64,000 nucleotides of DNA from assembly GCA_948099385.1 (NCBI GenBank), contig CANUEZ040000196.1, forward strand, positions 3,083,001 to 3,147,000, in the 5' to 3' direction. Under the pieces are notes generated by a model, which saw only the letters and a program-made list of their open reading frames with translations, did no database searches and was not told the origin of the DNA. How positions within the stretch are numbered: the stretch's first letter is position 1; each line of letters begins with the position of its first letter. A program made the translations under genes and the position numbers. Below, piece after piece: positions 1 to 11,429 of the stretch. The DNA comes from Fasciola hepatica. Lineage: Eukaryota > Platyhelminthes > Trematoda > Plagiorchiida > Fasciolidae.

Positions 1-427
1 ATCCTATGTTCCATCACTTCTCTATTTATAGGCCTAAGTAAAAAAAACCAAGGCATTCCCTTATGAACAATCCACACAGATTGCTCATACAATGCAATAG
101 AGCAGTAGCAGAGTAGATTTGTATAATATGATTCTCCATGCAGCTTGAACACTGAACTGACCATTGAAAATTATGGAAGCACTGTACAGCTGTTTGATCC
201 GCTAAGGGAATCATGAGCATTGCACATGGACAGAGCCCACCCGGAGACACGAACAAGGGTTGGGGTGAACGAATGTCAGTCGAACACCCAAACCACAAGG
301 CTATCCGATATGGGTCTCAACGCCTTGTTCAACATATACACTACATGATATAGCACAATCCCCAAATTGGCTTCGGCTTTCGCTTTCGCTTTGAATGGTA
401 ACAACCAAATTCTCGCACACCGATCCA
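1..427. repeat. 427 bp monomer, A8 allele (unit 1)
   Basis: The A4 tract is A8, the only cause of the extra 4 bp. It is linked here to TTTATAGGCC upstream and to CGCCTTGTTC and GAATGG downstream, a haplotype shared with the units at 1697 and 4662. Confidence 0.95.
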
Positions 428-1696
428 ATCCTATGTTCCATCACTTCTCTATTTATGGGCCTAAGTAAAACCAAGGCATTCCCTTATGAACAATCCACAC
501 AGATTGCTCATACAATGCAATAGAGCAGTAGCAGAGTAGATTTGTATAATATGATTCTCCATGCAGCTTGAACACTGAACTGACCATTGAGAATTATGGA
601 AGCACTGTACAGCTGTTTGATCCGCTAAGGGAATCATGAGCATTGCACATGGACAGAACCCACTGGGAGACACGAACAAGGGTTGGGGTGAACGAATGTC
701 AGTCGAACACCCAAATCACAAGGCTATCCGATATGGGTCTCAAAGCTTTGATCAACATATAAAATATATGATACAGCACAATCCCCAAATTGGCTTCGGC
801 TTTCGCTTTCGCTTTGAACGGTAACAACCAAATTCTCGCACACCGATCCAATCCTATGTTCCATCACTTCTCTATTTATGGGCCTAAGTAAAACCAAGGC
901 ATTCCCTTATGAACAATCCACACAGATTGCTCATACAATGCAATAGAGCAGTAGCAGAGTAGATTTGTATAATATGATTCTCCATGCAGCTTGAACACTG
1001 AACTGACCATTGAAAATTATGGAAGCACTGTACAGCTGTTTGATCCGCTAAGGGAATCATGAGCATTGCATATGGACAGAACCCACTCGGAGACACGAAC
1101 AAGGGTTGGGGTGAACGATTGTCAGTCGAACATCCAAACCACAAGGCTATCCGATATGGGTCTCAACGCTTTGTTCAACATATACACTACATGATATAGC
1201 ACAATCCCCAAATTGGCTTCGGCTTTCGTTTTGGCTTTGGATGGTAACAACCAAATTCTCGCACACCGATCCAATCCTATGTTCCATCACTTCTCTATTT
1301 ATGGGCCTAAGTAAAACCAAGGCATTCCCTTATGAACAATCCACACAGATTGCTCATACAATGCAATAGAGCAGTAGCAGAGTAGATTTGTATAATATGA
1401 TTCTCCATGCAGCTTGAACACTGAACTGACCATTGGCAATTATGGAAGCACTGTACAGCTGTTTGATCCGCTAAGGGAATCATGAGCATTGCACATGGAC
1501 AGAACCCACTCGGAGACACGAACAAGGGTTGGGGTGAACGAATGTCAGTCGAACATCCAAACCACAAGGCTATCCGATATGGGTCTCAACGCTTTGTTCA
1601 ACATATACACTACATGATATAGCACAATCCCCAAATTGGCTTCGGCTTTCGCTTTGGCTTTGAACGGTGACAACCAAATTCTCGCACACCGATCCA

Positions 1697-2123
1697 ATCC
1701 TATGTTCCATCACTTCTCTATTTATAGGCCTAAGTAAAAAAAACCAAGGAATTCCCTTATGAACAATCCACACAGATTGCTCATACAATGCAATAGAGCA
1801 GTAGCAGAGTAGATTTGTATAATATGATTCTCCATGCAGCTTGAACACTGAACTGACCATTGAAAATTATGGAAGCACTGTACAGCTGTTTGATCCGCTA
1901 AGGGAATCATGAGCATTGCACATGGACAGAGCCCACTCGGAGACACGAACAAGGGTTGGGGTGAACGAATGTCAGTCGAACACCCAAACCACAAGGCTAT
2001 CCGATATGGGTCTCAACGCCTTGTTCAACATATACACTACATGATATAGCACAATCCCCAAATTGGCTTCGGCTTTCGCTTTCGCTTTGAATGGTAACAA
2101 CCAAATTCTCGCACACCGATCCA
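1697..2123. repeat. 427 bp monomer, A8 allele (unit 5)
   Basis: It carries A8 with the same linked TTTATAGG and CGCCTTGTTC variants as unit 1, plus a private AAGGAATTCC change next to the tract. Confidence 0.95.
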
Positions 2124-2609
2124 ATCCTATGTTCCATCACTTCTCTATTTATGGGCCTAAGTAAAACCAAGGCATTCCCTTATGAACAATCCACACAGAT
2201 TGCTCATACAATGCAATAGAGCAGTAGCAGAGTAGATTTGTATAATATGATTCTCCATGCAGCTTGAACACTGAACTGACCATTGAAAATTATGGAAGCA
2301 CTGTACAGCTGTTTGATCCGCTAAGGGAATCATGAGCATTGCACATTTACAGAACCCACTCGGAGACACGAACAAGGGTTGGGGTGAACGAATGTCAGTC
2401 GAACACCCAAACCACAAGGCTATCCGATATGTGTCTCAACGCTTTGTTCAACATATACAATACATGATATAGCACAATCCCCAAATTGGCTTCGGCTTTC
2501 GCTTTCGCTTTGAACGGTAACAACCAAATTCTCGCACACCGATCCAATCCTATGTTCCATCACTTCTCTATTTATGGGCCTAAGTAAAACCAAGGCATTC
2601 CCTTATGAA

Positions 2610-2625
2610 CAATCCACACAGATTG
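2610..2625. repeat. Short inverted repeat in the monomer, 5-bp arms
   Basis: CAATC and GATTG flank a 6-base CACACA spacer. The element is present in almost all units; variants such as CTACACAG (for example 34762) and CCACTCAG (35610) alter the spacer or arm. It is weak as a hairpin and is recorded only as internal structure. Confidence 0.5.
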
Positions 2626-2663
2626 CTCATACAATGCAATAGAGCAGTAGCAGAGTAGATTTG

Positions 2664-2671
2664 TATAATAT
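2664..2671. other. AT-rich core TATAATAT of the monomer
   Basis: The most AT-rich stretch of the unit reads TATAATAT and is nearly invariant across copies. It resembles a TATA element, but there is no downstream gene and it recurs every 423 bp, so no promoter function is claimed. Confidence 0.4.
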
Positions 2672-2723
2672 GATTCTCCATGCAGCTTGAACACTGAACT
2701 GACCATTGAAAATTATGGAAGCA

Positions 2724-2735
2724 CTGTACAGCTGT
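2724..2735. repeat. Two overlapping 8-bp palindromes
   Basis: CTGTACAG (2724-2731) and ACAGCTGT (2728-2735) are perfect palindromes sharing four bases. They are kept in nearly every monomer. Exceptions include GCCGTTTG in units at 8472, 11007 and 12699, and a CTTTTTGA variant at 51803 and 53076. The second palindrome contains an E-box-type CAGCTG. Function is unknown. Confidence 0.75.
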
Positions 2736-2799
2736 TTGATCCGCTAAGGGAATCATGAGCATTGCACGTGGACAGAGCCCACTCGGAGACACGAACAAG

Positions 2800-2836
2800 G
2801 GTTGGGGTGAACGAATGTCAGTCGAACACCCAAACC
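2800..2836. repeat. 37-nt imperfect hairpin/cruciform element
   Basis: Left arm GGTTGGGGTG (2800-2809) pairs with right arm CACCCAAACC (2827-2836) at 9 of 10 positions, with a single G/A mismatch. Inside lies a symmetric AA/AA internal loop, then CGA (2812-2814) pairing with TCG (2822-2824) around a 7-base loop. The same element lies at monomer positions 254-290 in most copies. Frequent variants change the loop (ATGTCAG to TTGTCAG) or weaken the arm (GGTTGGAGTG; CACCCAAATC). Folding was judged by eye only. Confidence 0.7.
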
Positions 2837-2910
2837 ACAAGGCTATCCGATATGGGTCTCAACGCTTTGTTCAACATATACAATACATGATATAGCACAA
2901 TCCCCAAATT

Positions 2911-2934
2911 GGCTTCGGCTTTCGCTTTCGCTTT
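2911..2934. repeat. Degenerate hexamer run (4 x 6 bp) inside the monomer
   Basis: Four consecutive hexamers read GGCTTC, GGCTTT, CGCTTT, CGCTTT. This is the most variable part of the unit: other copies have GGCTTT or CGCTTC in the third or fourth position. The internal repetition may make it prone to small exchanges between copies. Confidence 0.75.
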
Positions 2935-2942
2935 GAACGGTA
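2926..2942 (+). other. CENP-B-box-like 17-mer
   Basis: TTTCGCTTTGAACGGTA matches the mammalian CENP-B box YTTCGTTGGAARCGGGA at 12 of 17 positions. It matches 7 of the 9 core bases (TTCG and CGG kept; the central A and last G differ). It is present in many monomers, and in most of those between about 32.1 and 44.4 kb. It is broken in copies ending GGCTTTGGATGG. Whether any protein binds it is unknown; chance similarity is possible in a 423 bp unit. Confidence 0.3.
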
Positions 2943-4661
2943 ACAACCAAATTCTCGCACACCGATCCAATCCTATGTTCCATCACTTCTCTATTTATGG
3001 GCCTAAGTAAAACCAACGCATTCCCTTATGAACAATCCACACAGATTGCTCATACAATGCAATAGAGCAGTAGCAGAGTAGATTTGTATAATATGATTCT
3101 CCATGCAGCTTGAACACTGAACTGACCATTGGCAATTATGGAAGCGCTGTACAGCTGTTTGATCCGCTAAGGGAATCATGAGCATTGCACATGGACAGAG
3201 CCCACTCGGAGACACGAACAAGGGTTGGGGTGAACGAATGTCAGTCGAACACCCAAATCACAAGGCTATCCCATATGGGTCCCAAAGCTTTGATCAACAT
3301 ATACAATACATGATATAGCACAATCCCCAAATTGGCTTCGGCTTTCGCTTTGGCTATGAATGGTAACAACCAAATTCTCGCACACCGATCCAATCCTATG
3401 TTCCATCACTTCTCTATTTATGGGCCTAAGTAAAACCAAGGCATTCCCTTATGAACAATCCACACAGATTGCTCATACAATGCAATAGAGCAGTAGCAGA
3501 GTAGATTTGTATAATATGATTCTCCATGCAGCTTGAACACTGAACTGACCATTGAAAATTATGGAAGCACTGTACAGCTGTTTGATCCGCTAAGGGAATC
3601 ATGAGCATTGCATATGGACAGAACCCACTCGGAGACACGAACAAGGGTTGGGGTGAACGATTGTCAGTCGAACACCCAAACCACAAGGCAATCCGATATG
3701 GGTCTCAACGCTTTGTTCAACATATACACTACATGATATAGCACAATCCCCAAATTGGCTTCGGCTTTCGCTTTCGCTTTGAACGGTAACATCCAAATTC
3801 TCGCACACCGATCCAATCCTATGTTCCATCACTTCTCTATTTATGGGCCTAAGTAAAACCAAGGCATTCCCTTATGAACAATCCACACAGATTGCTCATA
3901 CAATGCAATAGATCAGTAGCAGAGTAGATTTGTATAATATGATTCTCCATGCAGCTTGAACACTGAACTGACCATTGGCAATTATGGAAGCACTGTACAG
4001 CTGTTTGATCCGCTAAGGGAATCATGAGCATTGCACATGGACAGAACCCACTCGGAGACACGAACAAGGGTTGGGGTGAACGAATGTCAGTCGAACAACC
4101 AAACCACAAGGCTATCCGATATGGGTCTCAACGCTTTGTTCAACATATACACTACATGATATAGCACAATCCCCAAATTGGCTTCGGCTTTCGCTTTCGC
4201 TTTGAACGGTAACATCCAAATTCTCGCACACCGATCCAATCCTATGTTCCATCACTTCTCTATTTATGGGCCTAAGTAAAACCAAGGCATTCCCTTATGA
4301 ACAATCCACACAGATTGCTCATACAATGCAATAGAGCAGTAGCAGAGTAGATTTGTATAATATGATTCTCCATGCAGCTTGAACACTGAACTGACCATTG
4401 AAAATTATGGAAGCACTGTACAGCTGTTTGATCCGCTAAGGGAATCATGAGCATTGCACATGGACAGAACCCACTCGGAGACACGAACAAGGGTTGGGGT
4501 GAACGAATGTCAGTCGAACATCCAAACCACAAGGCTATCCGATATGGGTCTCAACGCTTTGTTCAAAATATACACTACATGATATAGCACAATCCCCAAA
4601 TTGGCTTCGGCTTTCGCTTTGGCTTTGAACGGTAACAACCAAATTCTCGCACACCGATCCA

Positions 4662-5088
4662 ATCCTATGTTCCATCACTTCTCTATTTATAGGCCTAAGT
4701 AAAAAAAACCAAGGCATTCCCTTATGAACAATCCACACAGATTGCTCATACAATGCAATAGAGCAGTAGCAGAGTAGATTTGTATAATATGATTCTCCAT
4801 GCAGCTTGAACACTGAACTGACCATTGAAAATTATGGAAGCACTGTACAGCTGTTTGATCCGCTAAGGGAATCATGAGCATTGCACATGGACAGAGCCCA
4901 CTCGGAGACACGAACAAGGGTTGGGGTGAACGAATGTCAGTCGAACACCCAAACCACAAGGCTATCCGATATGGGTCTCAACGCCTTGTTCAACATATAC
5001 ACTACATGATATAGCACAATCTCCAAATTGGCTTCGGCTTTCGCTTTCGCTTTGAATGGTAACAACCAAATTCTCGCACACCGATCCA
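4662..5088. repeat. 427 bp monomer, A8 allele (unit 12)
   Basis: It carries A8 with the TTTATAGG and CGCCTTGTTC haplotype of units 1 and 5. The preceding unit (4239) shares CATCCAAACC and the GGCTTTGAACGG tail with the unit before 1697, so a two-unit segment is repeated at 2965 bp spacing. Confidence 0.95.
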
Positions 5089-7203
5089 ATCCTATGTTCC
5101 ATCACTTCTCTATTTATGGGCCTAAGTAAAACCAAGGCATTCCCTTATGAACAATCCACACAGATTGCTCATACAATGCAATAGAGCAGTAGCAGAGTAG
5201 ATTTGTATAATATGATTCTCCATGCAGCTTGAACACTGAACTGACCATTGAAAATTATGGAAGCACTGTACAGCTGTTTGATCCGCTAAGGGAATCATGA
5301 GCATTGCACATGGACAGAACCCACTCGGAGACACGAACAAGGGTTGGGGTGAACGAATGTCAGTCGAACACCCAAACCACAAGGCTATCCGATATGGGTC
5401 TCAACACTTTGTTCAACATATACAATTCATGATATAGCACAATCCCCAAATTGGCTTCGGCTTTCGCTTTGGCTTTGGATGGTAACAACCAAATTCTCGC
5501 ACACCGATCCAATCCTATGTTCCATCACTTCTCTATTTATGGGCCTAAGTAAAACCAAGGCATTCCCTTATGAACAATCCACACAGATTGCTCATACAAT
5601 GCAATAGAGCAGTAGCAGAGTAGATTTGTATAATATGATTCTCCATGCAGCTTGAACACTGAACTGACCATTGAAAATTATGGAAGCACTGTACAGCTGT
5701 TTGATCCGCTAAGGGAATCATGAGCATTGCACATGGACAGAGCCCACTCGGAGACACGAACAAGGGTTGGGGTGAACGAATGTCAGTCGAACACCCAAAT
5801 CACAAGGCTATCCGATATGGGTCTCAAAGCTTTGATCAACATATAAAATACATGATACAGCACAATCCCCAAATTGGCTTCGGCTTTCGCTTTCGCTTTG
5901 AATGGTAACAACCAAATTCTCGCACACCGATCCAATCCTATGTTCCATCACTTCTCTATTTATGGGCCTAAGTAAAACCAAGACATTCCCTTATGAACAA
6001 TCCACACAGATTGCTCATACAATGCAATAGATCAGTAGCAGAGTAGATTTGTATAATATGATTCTCCATGCAGCTTGAAAACTGAACTGACCATTGAAAA
6101 TTATGGAAGCACTGTACAGCTGTTTGATCCGCTAAGGGAATCATGAGCATTGCACATGGACAGAGCCCTATCGGAGACACGAACAAGGGTTGGGGTGAAC
6201 GAATGTCAGTCGAACACCCAAATCACAAGGCTATCCGATTTGTGTCTCAAAGCTTTGATCAACATATAAAATACATGATAGAGCACAATCCCCAAATTGG
6301 CTTCGGCTTTCGCTTTCGCTTTGAATGGTAACAACCAAATTCTCGCACACCGATCCAATCCTATGTTCCATCACTTCTCTATTTATGGGCCTAAGTAAAA
6401 CCAAGGCATTCCCTTATGAACAATCCACACAGATTGCTCATACAATGCAATAGAGCAGTAGCAGAGTAGATTTGTATAATATGATTCTCCATGCAGCTTG
6501 AACACTGAACTGACCATTGAAAATTATGGAAGCACTATACAGCTGTTTGATCCGCTAAGGGAATCATGAGCATTGCACATGGACAGAACCCACTCGGAGA
6601 CACGAACAAGGGTTGGGGTGAACGAATGTCAGTCGAACACCCAAACCACAAGGCTATCCCACATGGGTCTGAACGCTTTGTTCAACATATACACTACATG
6701 ATATAGCACAATCCCCAAATTGGCTTCGGCTTTCGCTTTGGCTTTGGATGGTAACAACCAAATTCTCGCACACCGATCCAATCCTATGTTCCATCACTTC
6801 TCTATTTATGGGCCTAAGTAAAACCAAGGCATTCCCTTATGAACAATCCACACAGATTGCTCATACAATGCAATAGAGCAGTAGCAGAGTAGATTTGTAT
6901 AATATGATTCTCCATGCAGCTTGAACACTGAACTGACCATTGAAAATTATGGAAGCACTGTACAGCTGTTTGATCCGCTAAGGGAATCATGAGCATTGCA
7001 CATGGACAGAGCCCACTCGGAGACACGAACAAGGGTTGGGGTGAACGAATGTCAGTCGAACACCCAAACCACAAGGCTATCCCATATGGGTCTGAACGCT
7101 TTGTTCAACATATACACTACATGATACAGCACAATCCCCAAATTGGCTTCGGCTTTCGCTTTGGCTTTGAATGGTAACAACCAAATTCTCGCACACCGAT
7201 CCA

Positions 7204-7625
7204 ATCCTATGTTCCATCACTTCTCTATTTATGGGCCTAAGTAAAACCAAGGCATTCCCTTATGAACAATCCACACAGATTGCTCATACAATGCAATAGA
7301 GCAGTAGCAGAGTAGATTTGTATAATATGATTCTCCATGCAGCTTGAACACTGAACTGACCATTGAAAATTATGGAAGCACTGTACAGCTGTTTGATCCG
7401 CTAAGGGAATCATGAGCATTGCACATGGACAGATCCCACTCGGAGACAGAACAAGGGTTGGAGTGAACGAATGTCAGTCGAACACCCAAACCACAAGGCT
7501 ATCCCATATGGGTCTGAACGCTTTGTTCAACATATACACTACATGATATAGCACAATCCCCAAATTGGCTTCGGCTTTCGCTTCCGCTTTGAACGGTAAC
7601 ATCCAAATTCTCGCACACCGATCCA
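7204..7625. repeat. 422 bp monomer with GACACG to GACAG deletion (unit 18)
   Basis: One C is lost in GAGACACGAAC. The same deletion occurs only in the units at 9317 and 9739, linked to GATCCC and TTGGAGTG, so the three descend from one copy. Confidence 0.9.
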
Positions 7626-8048
7626 ATCCTATGTTCCATCACTTCTCTATTTATGGGCCTAAGTAAAACCAAGGCATTCCCTTATGAAAAATCCACACAG
7701 ATTGCTCATACAATGCAATAGAGCAGTAGCAGAGTAGATTTGTATAATATGATTCTCCATGCAGCTTGAACACTGAACTGACCATTGGCAATTATGGAAG
7801 CACTGTACAGCTGTTTGATCCGCTAAGGGAATCATGAGCATTGCACATGGACAGAACCCACTCGGAGACACGAACAAGGGTTGGGGTGAACGAATGTCAG
7901 TCGAACACCCAAACCACAAGGCTATCCGATATGGGTCTCAACGCTTTGTTCAACATATACACTACATGATATAGCACAATCCCCAAATTGGCTTCGGCTT
8001 TTGCTTTGGCTTTGGATGGTAACAACCAAATTCTCGCACACCGATCCA

Positions 8049-8894
8049 ATCCTATGTTCCATCACTTCTCTATTTATGGGCCTAAGTAAAACCAAGGCAT
8101 TCCCTTATGAACAATCCACACAGATTGCTCATACAATGCAATAGAGCAGTAGCAGAGTAGATTTGTATAATATGATTCTCCATGCAGCTTGAACACTGAA
8201 CTGACCATTGAAAATTATGGAAGCACTGTACAGCTGTTTGATCCGCTAAGGGAATCATGAGCATTGCACATGGACAGAGCCCACTCGGAGACACGAACAA
8301 GGGTTGGAGTGAACGAATGTCAGTCGAACACCCAAACCACAAGGCTATCCCATGTGGTCCCCAACGATTTGTTCAACATACACAGTGCATGATATAGCAC
8401 AATCCCCAAATTGGCTTCGGCTTTCGCTTCCGCTTTGAACGGTAACAACCAAATTTTCGCACACCGATCCAATCCTATGTTCCATCACTTCTCTATTTAT
8501 GGGCCTAAGTAAAACCAAGGCATTCCCTTATGAAAAATCCACACAGATTGCTCATACAATGCAATAGATCAGTAGCAGAGTAGATTTGTATAATATGATT
8601 CTCCATGCAGCTTGAACACTGAACTGACCATTGAAAATTATGGAAGCACTGTACAGCCGTTTGATCCGCTAAGGGAATCATGAGCATTGCACATGGACAG
8701 AACCCACTCGGAGACACGAACAAGGGTTGGGGTGAACGATTGTCAGTCGAACACCCAAACCACAAGGCTATCCCATATGGTTCTCAACGCTTTGTTCAAC
8801 ATATACACTGCATGATATAGCACAATCCCCAAATCGCCTTCGGCTTTCGCTTCCGCTTTGAACGGTAACAACCAAATTTTCGCACACCGATCCA
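8049..8894. repeat. Marked dimer, copy 1 of 3
   Basis: First monomer carries GTGGTCCCCAACGATTTG and CACAGTGCATG; second carries CAGCCGTTTG, AGATCAGTAG, ATATGGTTCTC and AATCGCCTTCGG. The same two-monomer combination recurs at 10584 and 12276. Confidence 0.9.
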
Positions 8895-9316
8895 ATCCTA
8901 TGTTCCATCACTTCTCTATTTATGGGCCTAAGTAAACCAAGGCATTCCCTTATGAAAAATCCACACAGATTGCTCATACAATGCAATAGAGCAGTAGCAG
9001 AGTAGATTTGTATAATATGATTCTCCATGCAGCTTGAACACTGAACTGACCATTGAAAATTATGGAAGCACTGTACAGCTGTTTGATCCGCTAAGGGAAT
9101 CATGAGCATTGCACATGGACAGAACCCACTCGGAGACACGAACAAGGGTTGGGGTGAACGAATGTCAGTCGAACACCCAAACCACAAGGCTATCCGATAT
9201 GGGTCTCAACGTTTTGTTCAACATATACACTACATGATATAGCACAATCCCCAAATTGGCTTCGGCTTTCGCTTTGGCTTTGAATGGTAACAACCAAATT
9301 CTCGCACACCGATCCA
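8895..9316. repeat. 422 bp monomer with A3 tract (unit 22)
   Basis: The A4 tract is A3. The frame change lets the minus-strand spurious ORF run on to 139 codons. The copy at 13122 has the same A3 allele and the same AAAAATCC head, but a GGATGG rather than GAATGG tail. Confidence 0.9.
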
Positions 9317-9738
9317 ATCCTATGTTCCATCACTTCTCTATTTATGGGCCTAAGTAAAACCAAGGCATTCCCTTATGAACAATCCACACAGATTGCTCAT
9401 ACAATGCAATAGAGCAGTAGCAGAGTAGATTTGTATAATATGATTCTCCATGCAGCTTGAACACTGAACTGACCATTGAAAATTATGGAAGCACTGTACA
9501 GCTGTTTGATCCGCTAAGGGAATCATGAGCATTGCACATGGACAGATCCCACTCGGAGACAGAACAAGGGTTGGAGTGAACGAATGTCAGTCGAACACCC
9601 AAACCACAAGGCTATCCCATATGGGTCTGAACGCTTTGTTCAACATATACACTACATGATACAGCACAATCCCCAAATTGGCTTCGGCTTTCGCTTTGGC
9701 TTTGAATGGTAACAACCAAATTCTCGCACACCGATCCA
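9317..9738. repeat. Recombinant monomer (unit 23)
   Basis: Head and middle match the unit at 7204 (GATCCC, CAGAACAAGG deletion, TTGGAGTG). The tail matches the unit at 6781 (GATACAGC, GGCTTTGAATGG). The switch lies between about 9577 and 9661. The next unit (9739) is the 7204 type, which is what follows the 6781 type. This fits one unequal crossover. Confidence 0.8.
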
Positions 9739-11429
9739 ATCCTATGTTCCATCACTTCTCTATTTATGGGCCTAAGTAAAACCAAGGCATTCCCTTATGA
9801 ACAATCCACACAGATTGCTCATACAATGCAATAGAGCAGTAGCAGAGTAGATTTGTATAATATGATTCTCCATGCAGCTTGAACACTGAACTGACCATTG
9901 AAAATTATGGAAGCACTGTACAGCTGTTTGATCCGCTAAGGGAATCATGAGCATTGCACATGGACAGATCCCACTCGGAGACAGAACAAGGGTTGGAGTG
10001 AACGAATGTCAGTCGAACACCCAAACCACAAGGCTATCCCATATGGGTCTGAACGCTTTGTTCAACATATACACTACATGATATAGCACAATCCCCAAAT
10101 TGGCTTCGGCTTTCGCTTCCGCTTTGAACGGTAACATCCAAATTCTCGCACACCGATCCAATCCTATGTTCCATCACTTCTCTATTTATGGGCCTAAGTA
10201 AAACCAAGGCATTCCCTTATGAACAATCCACACAGATTGCTCATACAATGCAATAGAGCAGTAGCAGAGTAGATTTGTATAATATGATTCTCCATGCAGC
10301 TTGAACACTGAACTGACCATTGGCAATTATGGAAGCACTGTACAGCTGTTTGATCCGCTAAGGGAATCATGAGCATTGCACATGGACAGAACCCACTCGG
10401 AGACACGAACAAGGGTTGGGGTGAACGAATGTCAGTCGAACACCCAAACCACAAGGCTATCCGATATGGGTCTCAACGCTTTGTTCAACATATACACTAC
10501 ATGATATAGCACAATCCCCAAATTGGCTTCGGCTTTCGCTTTCGCTTTGAACGGTAACAACCAAATTCTCGCACACCGATCCAATCCTATGTTCCATCAC
10601 TTCTCTATTTATGGGCCTAAGTAAAACCGAGGCATTCCCTTATGAACAATCCACACAGATTGCTCATACAATGCAATAGAGCAGTAGCAGAGTAGATTTG
10701 TATAATATGATTCTCCATGCAGCTTGAACACTGAACTGACCATTGAAAATTATGGAAGCACTGTACAGCTGTTTGATCCGCTAAGGGAATCATGAGCATT
10801 GCACATGGACAGAGCCCACTCGGAGACACGAACAAGGGTTGGAGTGAACGAATGTCAGTCGAACACCCAAACCACAAGGCTATCCCATGTGGTCCCCAAC
10901 GATTTGTTCAACATACACAGTGCATGATATAGCACAATCCCCAAATTGGCTTCGGCTTTCGCTTCCGCTTTGAACGGTAACAACCAAATTTTCGCACACC
11001 GATCCAATCCTATGTTCCATCACTTCTCTATTTATGGGCCTAAGTAAAACCAAGGCATTCCCTTATGAAAAATCCACACAGATTGCTCATACAATGCAAT
11101 AGATCAGTAGCAGAGTAGATTTGTATAATATGATTCTCCATGCAGCTTGAACACTGAACTGACCATTGAAAATTATGGAAGCACTGTACAGCCGTTTGAT
11201 CCGCTAAGGGAATCATGAGCATTGCACATGGACAGAACCCACTCGGAGACACGAACAAGGGTTGGGGTGAACGATTGTCAGTCGAACACCCAAACCACAA
11301 GGCTATCCCATATGGTTCTCAACGCTTTGTTCAACATATACACTGCATGATATAGCACAATCCCCAAATCGCCTTCGGCTTTCGCTTCCGCTTTGAACGG
11401 TAACAACCAAATTTTCGCACACCGATCCA
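9739..11429. repeat. Six-unit block, second copy (four units retained)
   Basis: Units at 9739, 10161, 10584 and 11007 repeat those at 7204, 7626, 8049 and 8472 at an offset of 2535 bp. After 11429 the match stops: the unit at 11430 has A4 and AACAATCC where 8895 has A3 and AAAAATCC. Confidence 0.85.
10584..11429. repeat. Marked dimer, copy 2 of 3
   Basis: Same marker set as 8049-8894. It differs at one head position (AACCGAGGC instead of AACCAAGGC), a variant shared with the third copy at 12276, so copies 2 and 3 are closest relatives. Confidence 0.9.

Larger units (their letters stand above)
2547..2969. repeat. Reference monomer (unit 7), 423 bp
   Basis: This is a near-consensus copy used here to locate internal landmarks; the register is arbitrary. 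In order it holds: a short A4 tract (2586-2589) that is A8 in nine units and A3 in two; a small inverted repeat (2610-2625); an AT-rich core (2664-2671); overlapping palindromes (2724-2735); a 37-nt imperfect hairpin (2800-2836); a site that is a 10-bp palindrome in other copies (around 2846-2855); a hexamer run (2911-2934); and a CENP-B-box-like 17-mer (2926-2942). One variant here is CACGTGG where most copies have CACATGG. I saw no convincing internal duplication, so the 423 bp unit does not look like an old dimer or trimer of a smaller repeat. Confidence 0.95.
1..7203. repeat. Left segment, units 1-17: mixed monomers with loose 6- and 7-unit recurrence
   Basis: Units at 851 and 1274 share markers with units at 3393 and 3816, six units on: GCATATGG plus GATTGTCAG in the first of each pair, GGCAATTATGG in the second. 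The A8 units at 1697 and 4662 are seven units apart and share TTTATAGG and CGCCTTGTTC. Units at 428, 5512 and 5935 share AAAGCTTTGATC. This is an older or more shuffled HOR than those further right. Confidence 0.7.
7204..9738. repeat. Six-unit block, first copy (2535 bp)
   Basis: Six monomers whose first four (7204-8894) match the units at 9739-11429 at a fixed 2535 bp offset (6 x 423 minus three 1 bp deletions). Units 7204 and 9739 look identical through the distinctive 3' half (GATCCC, CAGAACAAGG, TTGGAGTG, AACATCC). Units 7626 and 10161 differ in the head (AAAAATCC versus AACAATCC) and in the tail. Units 8472 and 11007 look identical. The block ends in a hybrid monomer at 9317. Confidence 0.85.

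Noticed and set aside
2664..2671. TATAATAT as a promoter
   Set aside because: It is a single AT-rich stretch repeated in each unit with no gene downstream; the resemblance is not evidence of transcription.
2800..2809. G-quadruplex in GGTTGGGGTG
   Set aside because: Only one run of three G (AAGGGTT) and one of four G occur together; four G-runs are not available nearby.
2580..2840. Minus-strand ORF of about 86 codons (cysteine-rich), intact in most monomers
   Set aside because: It recurs because the unit is repeated and 423 is divisible by three. Variable positions are mostly amino-acid changing (for example ATT/AAT, CTC/TTC, TTT/TGC), and many copies have frame-shifting A8, A3 or 1-bp deletions. 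That is not the pattern of a protein under selection. No recognised domain.
2547..2969. Monomer as an rDNA spacer subrepeat or tRNA/5S-derived repeat
   Set aside because: No rRNA, tRNA box A/B or 5S-like stretch was recognised, and 64 kb without an rRNA gene is too long for a spacer.
2547..2969. Internal trimer of 141 bp or dimer of about 211 bp
   Set aside because: Comparing the parts of the unit by eye showed only scattered short matches such as GAAC and TGAAC, not a consistent alignment.
8768..9187. 139-codon minus-strand ORF (also at 12995-13414)
   Set aside because: Produced by the A3 deletion joining two frames across the monomer boundary; the two occurrences are copies of one segment.
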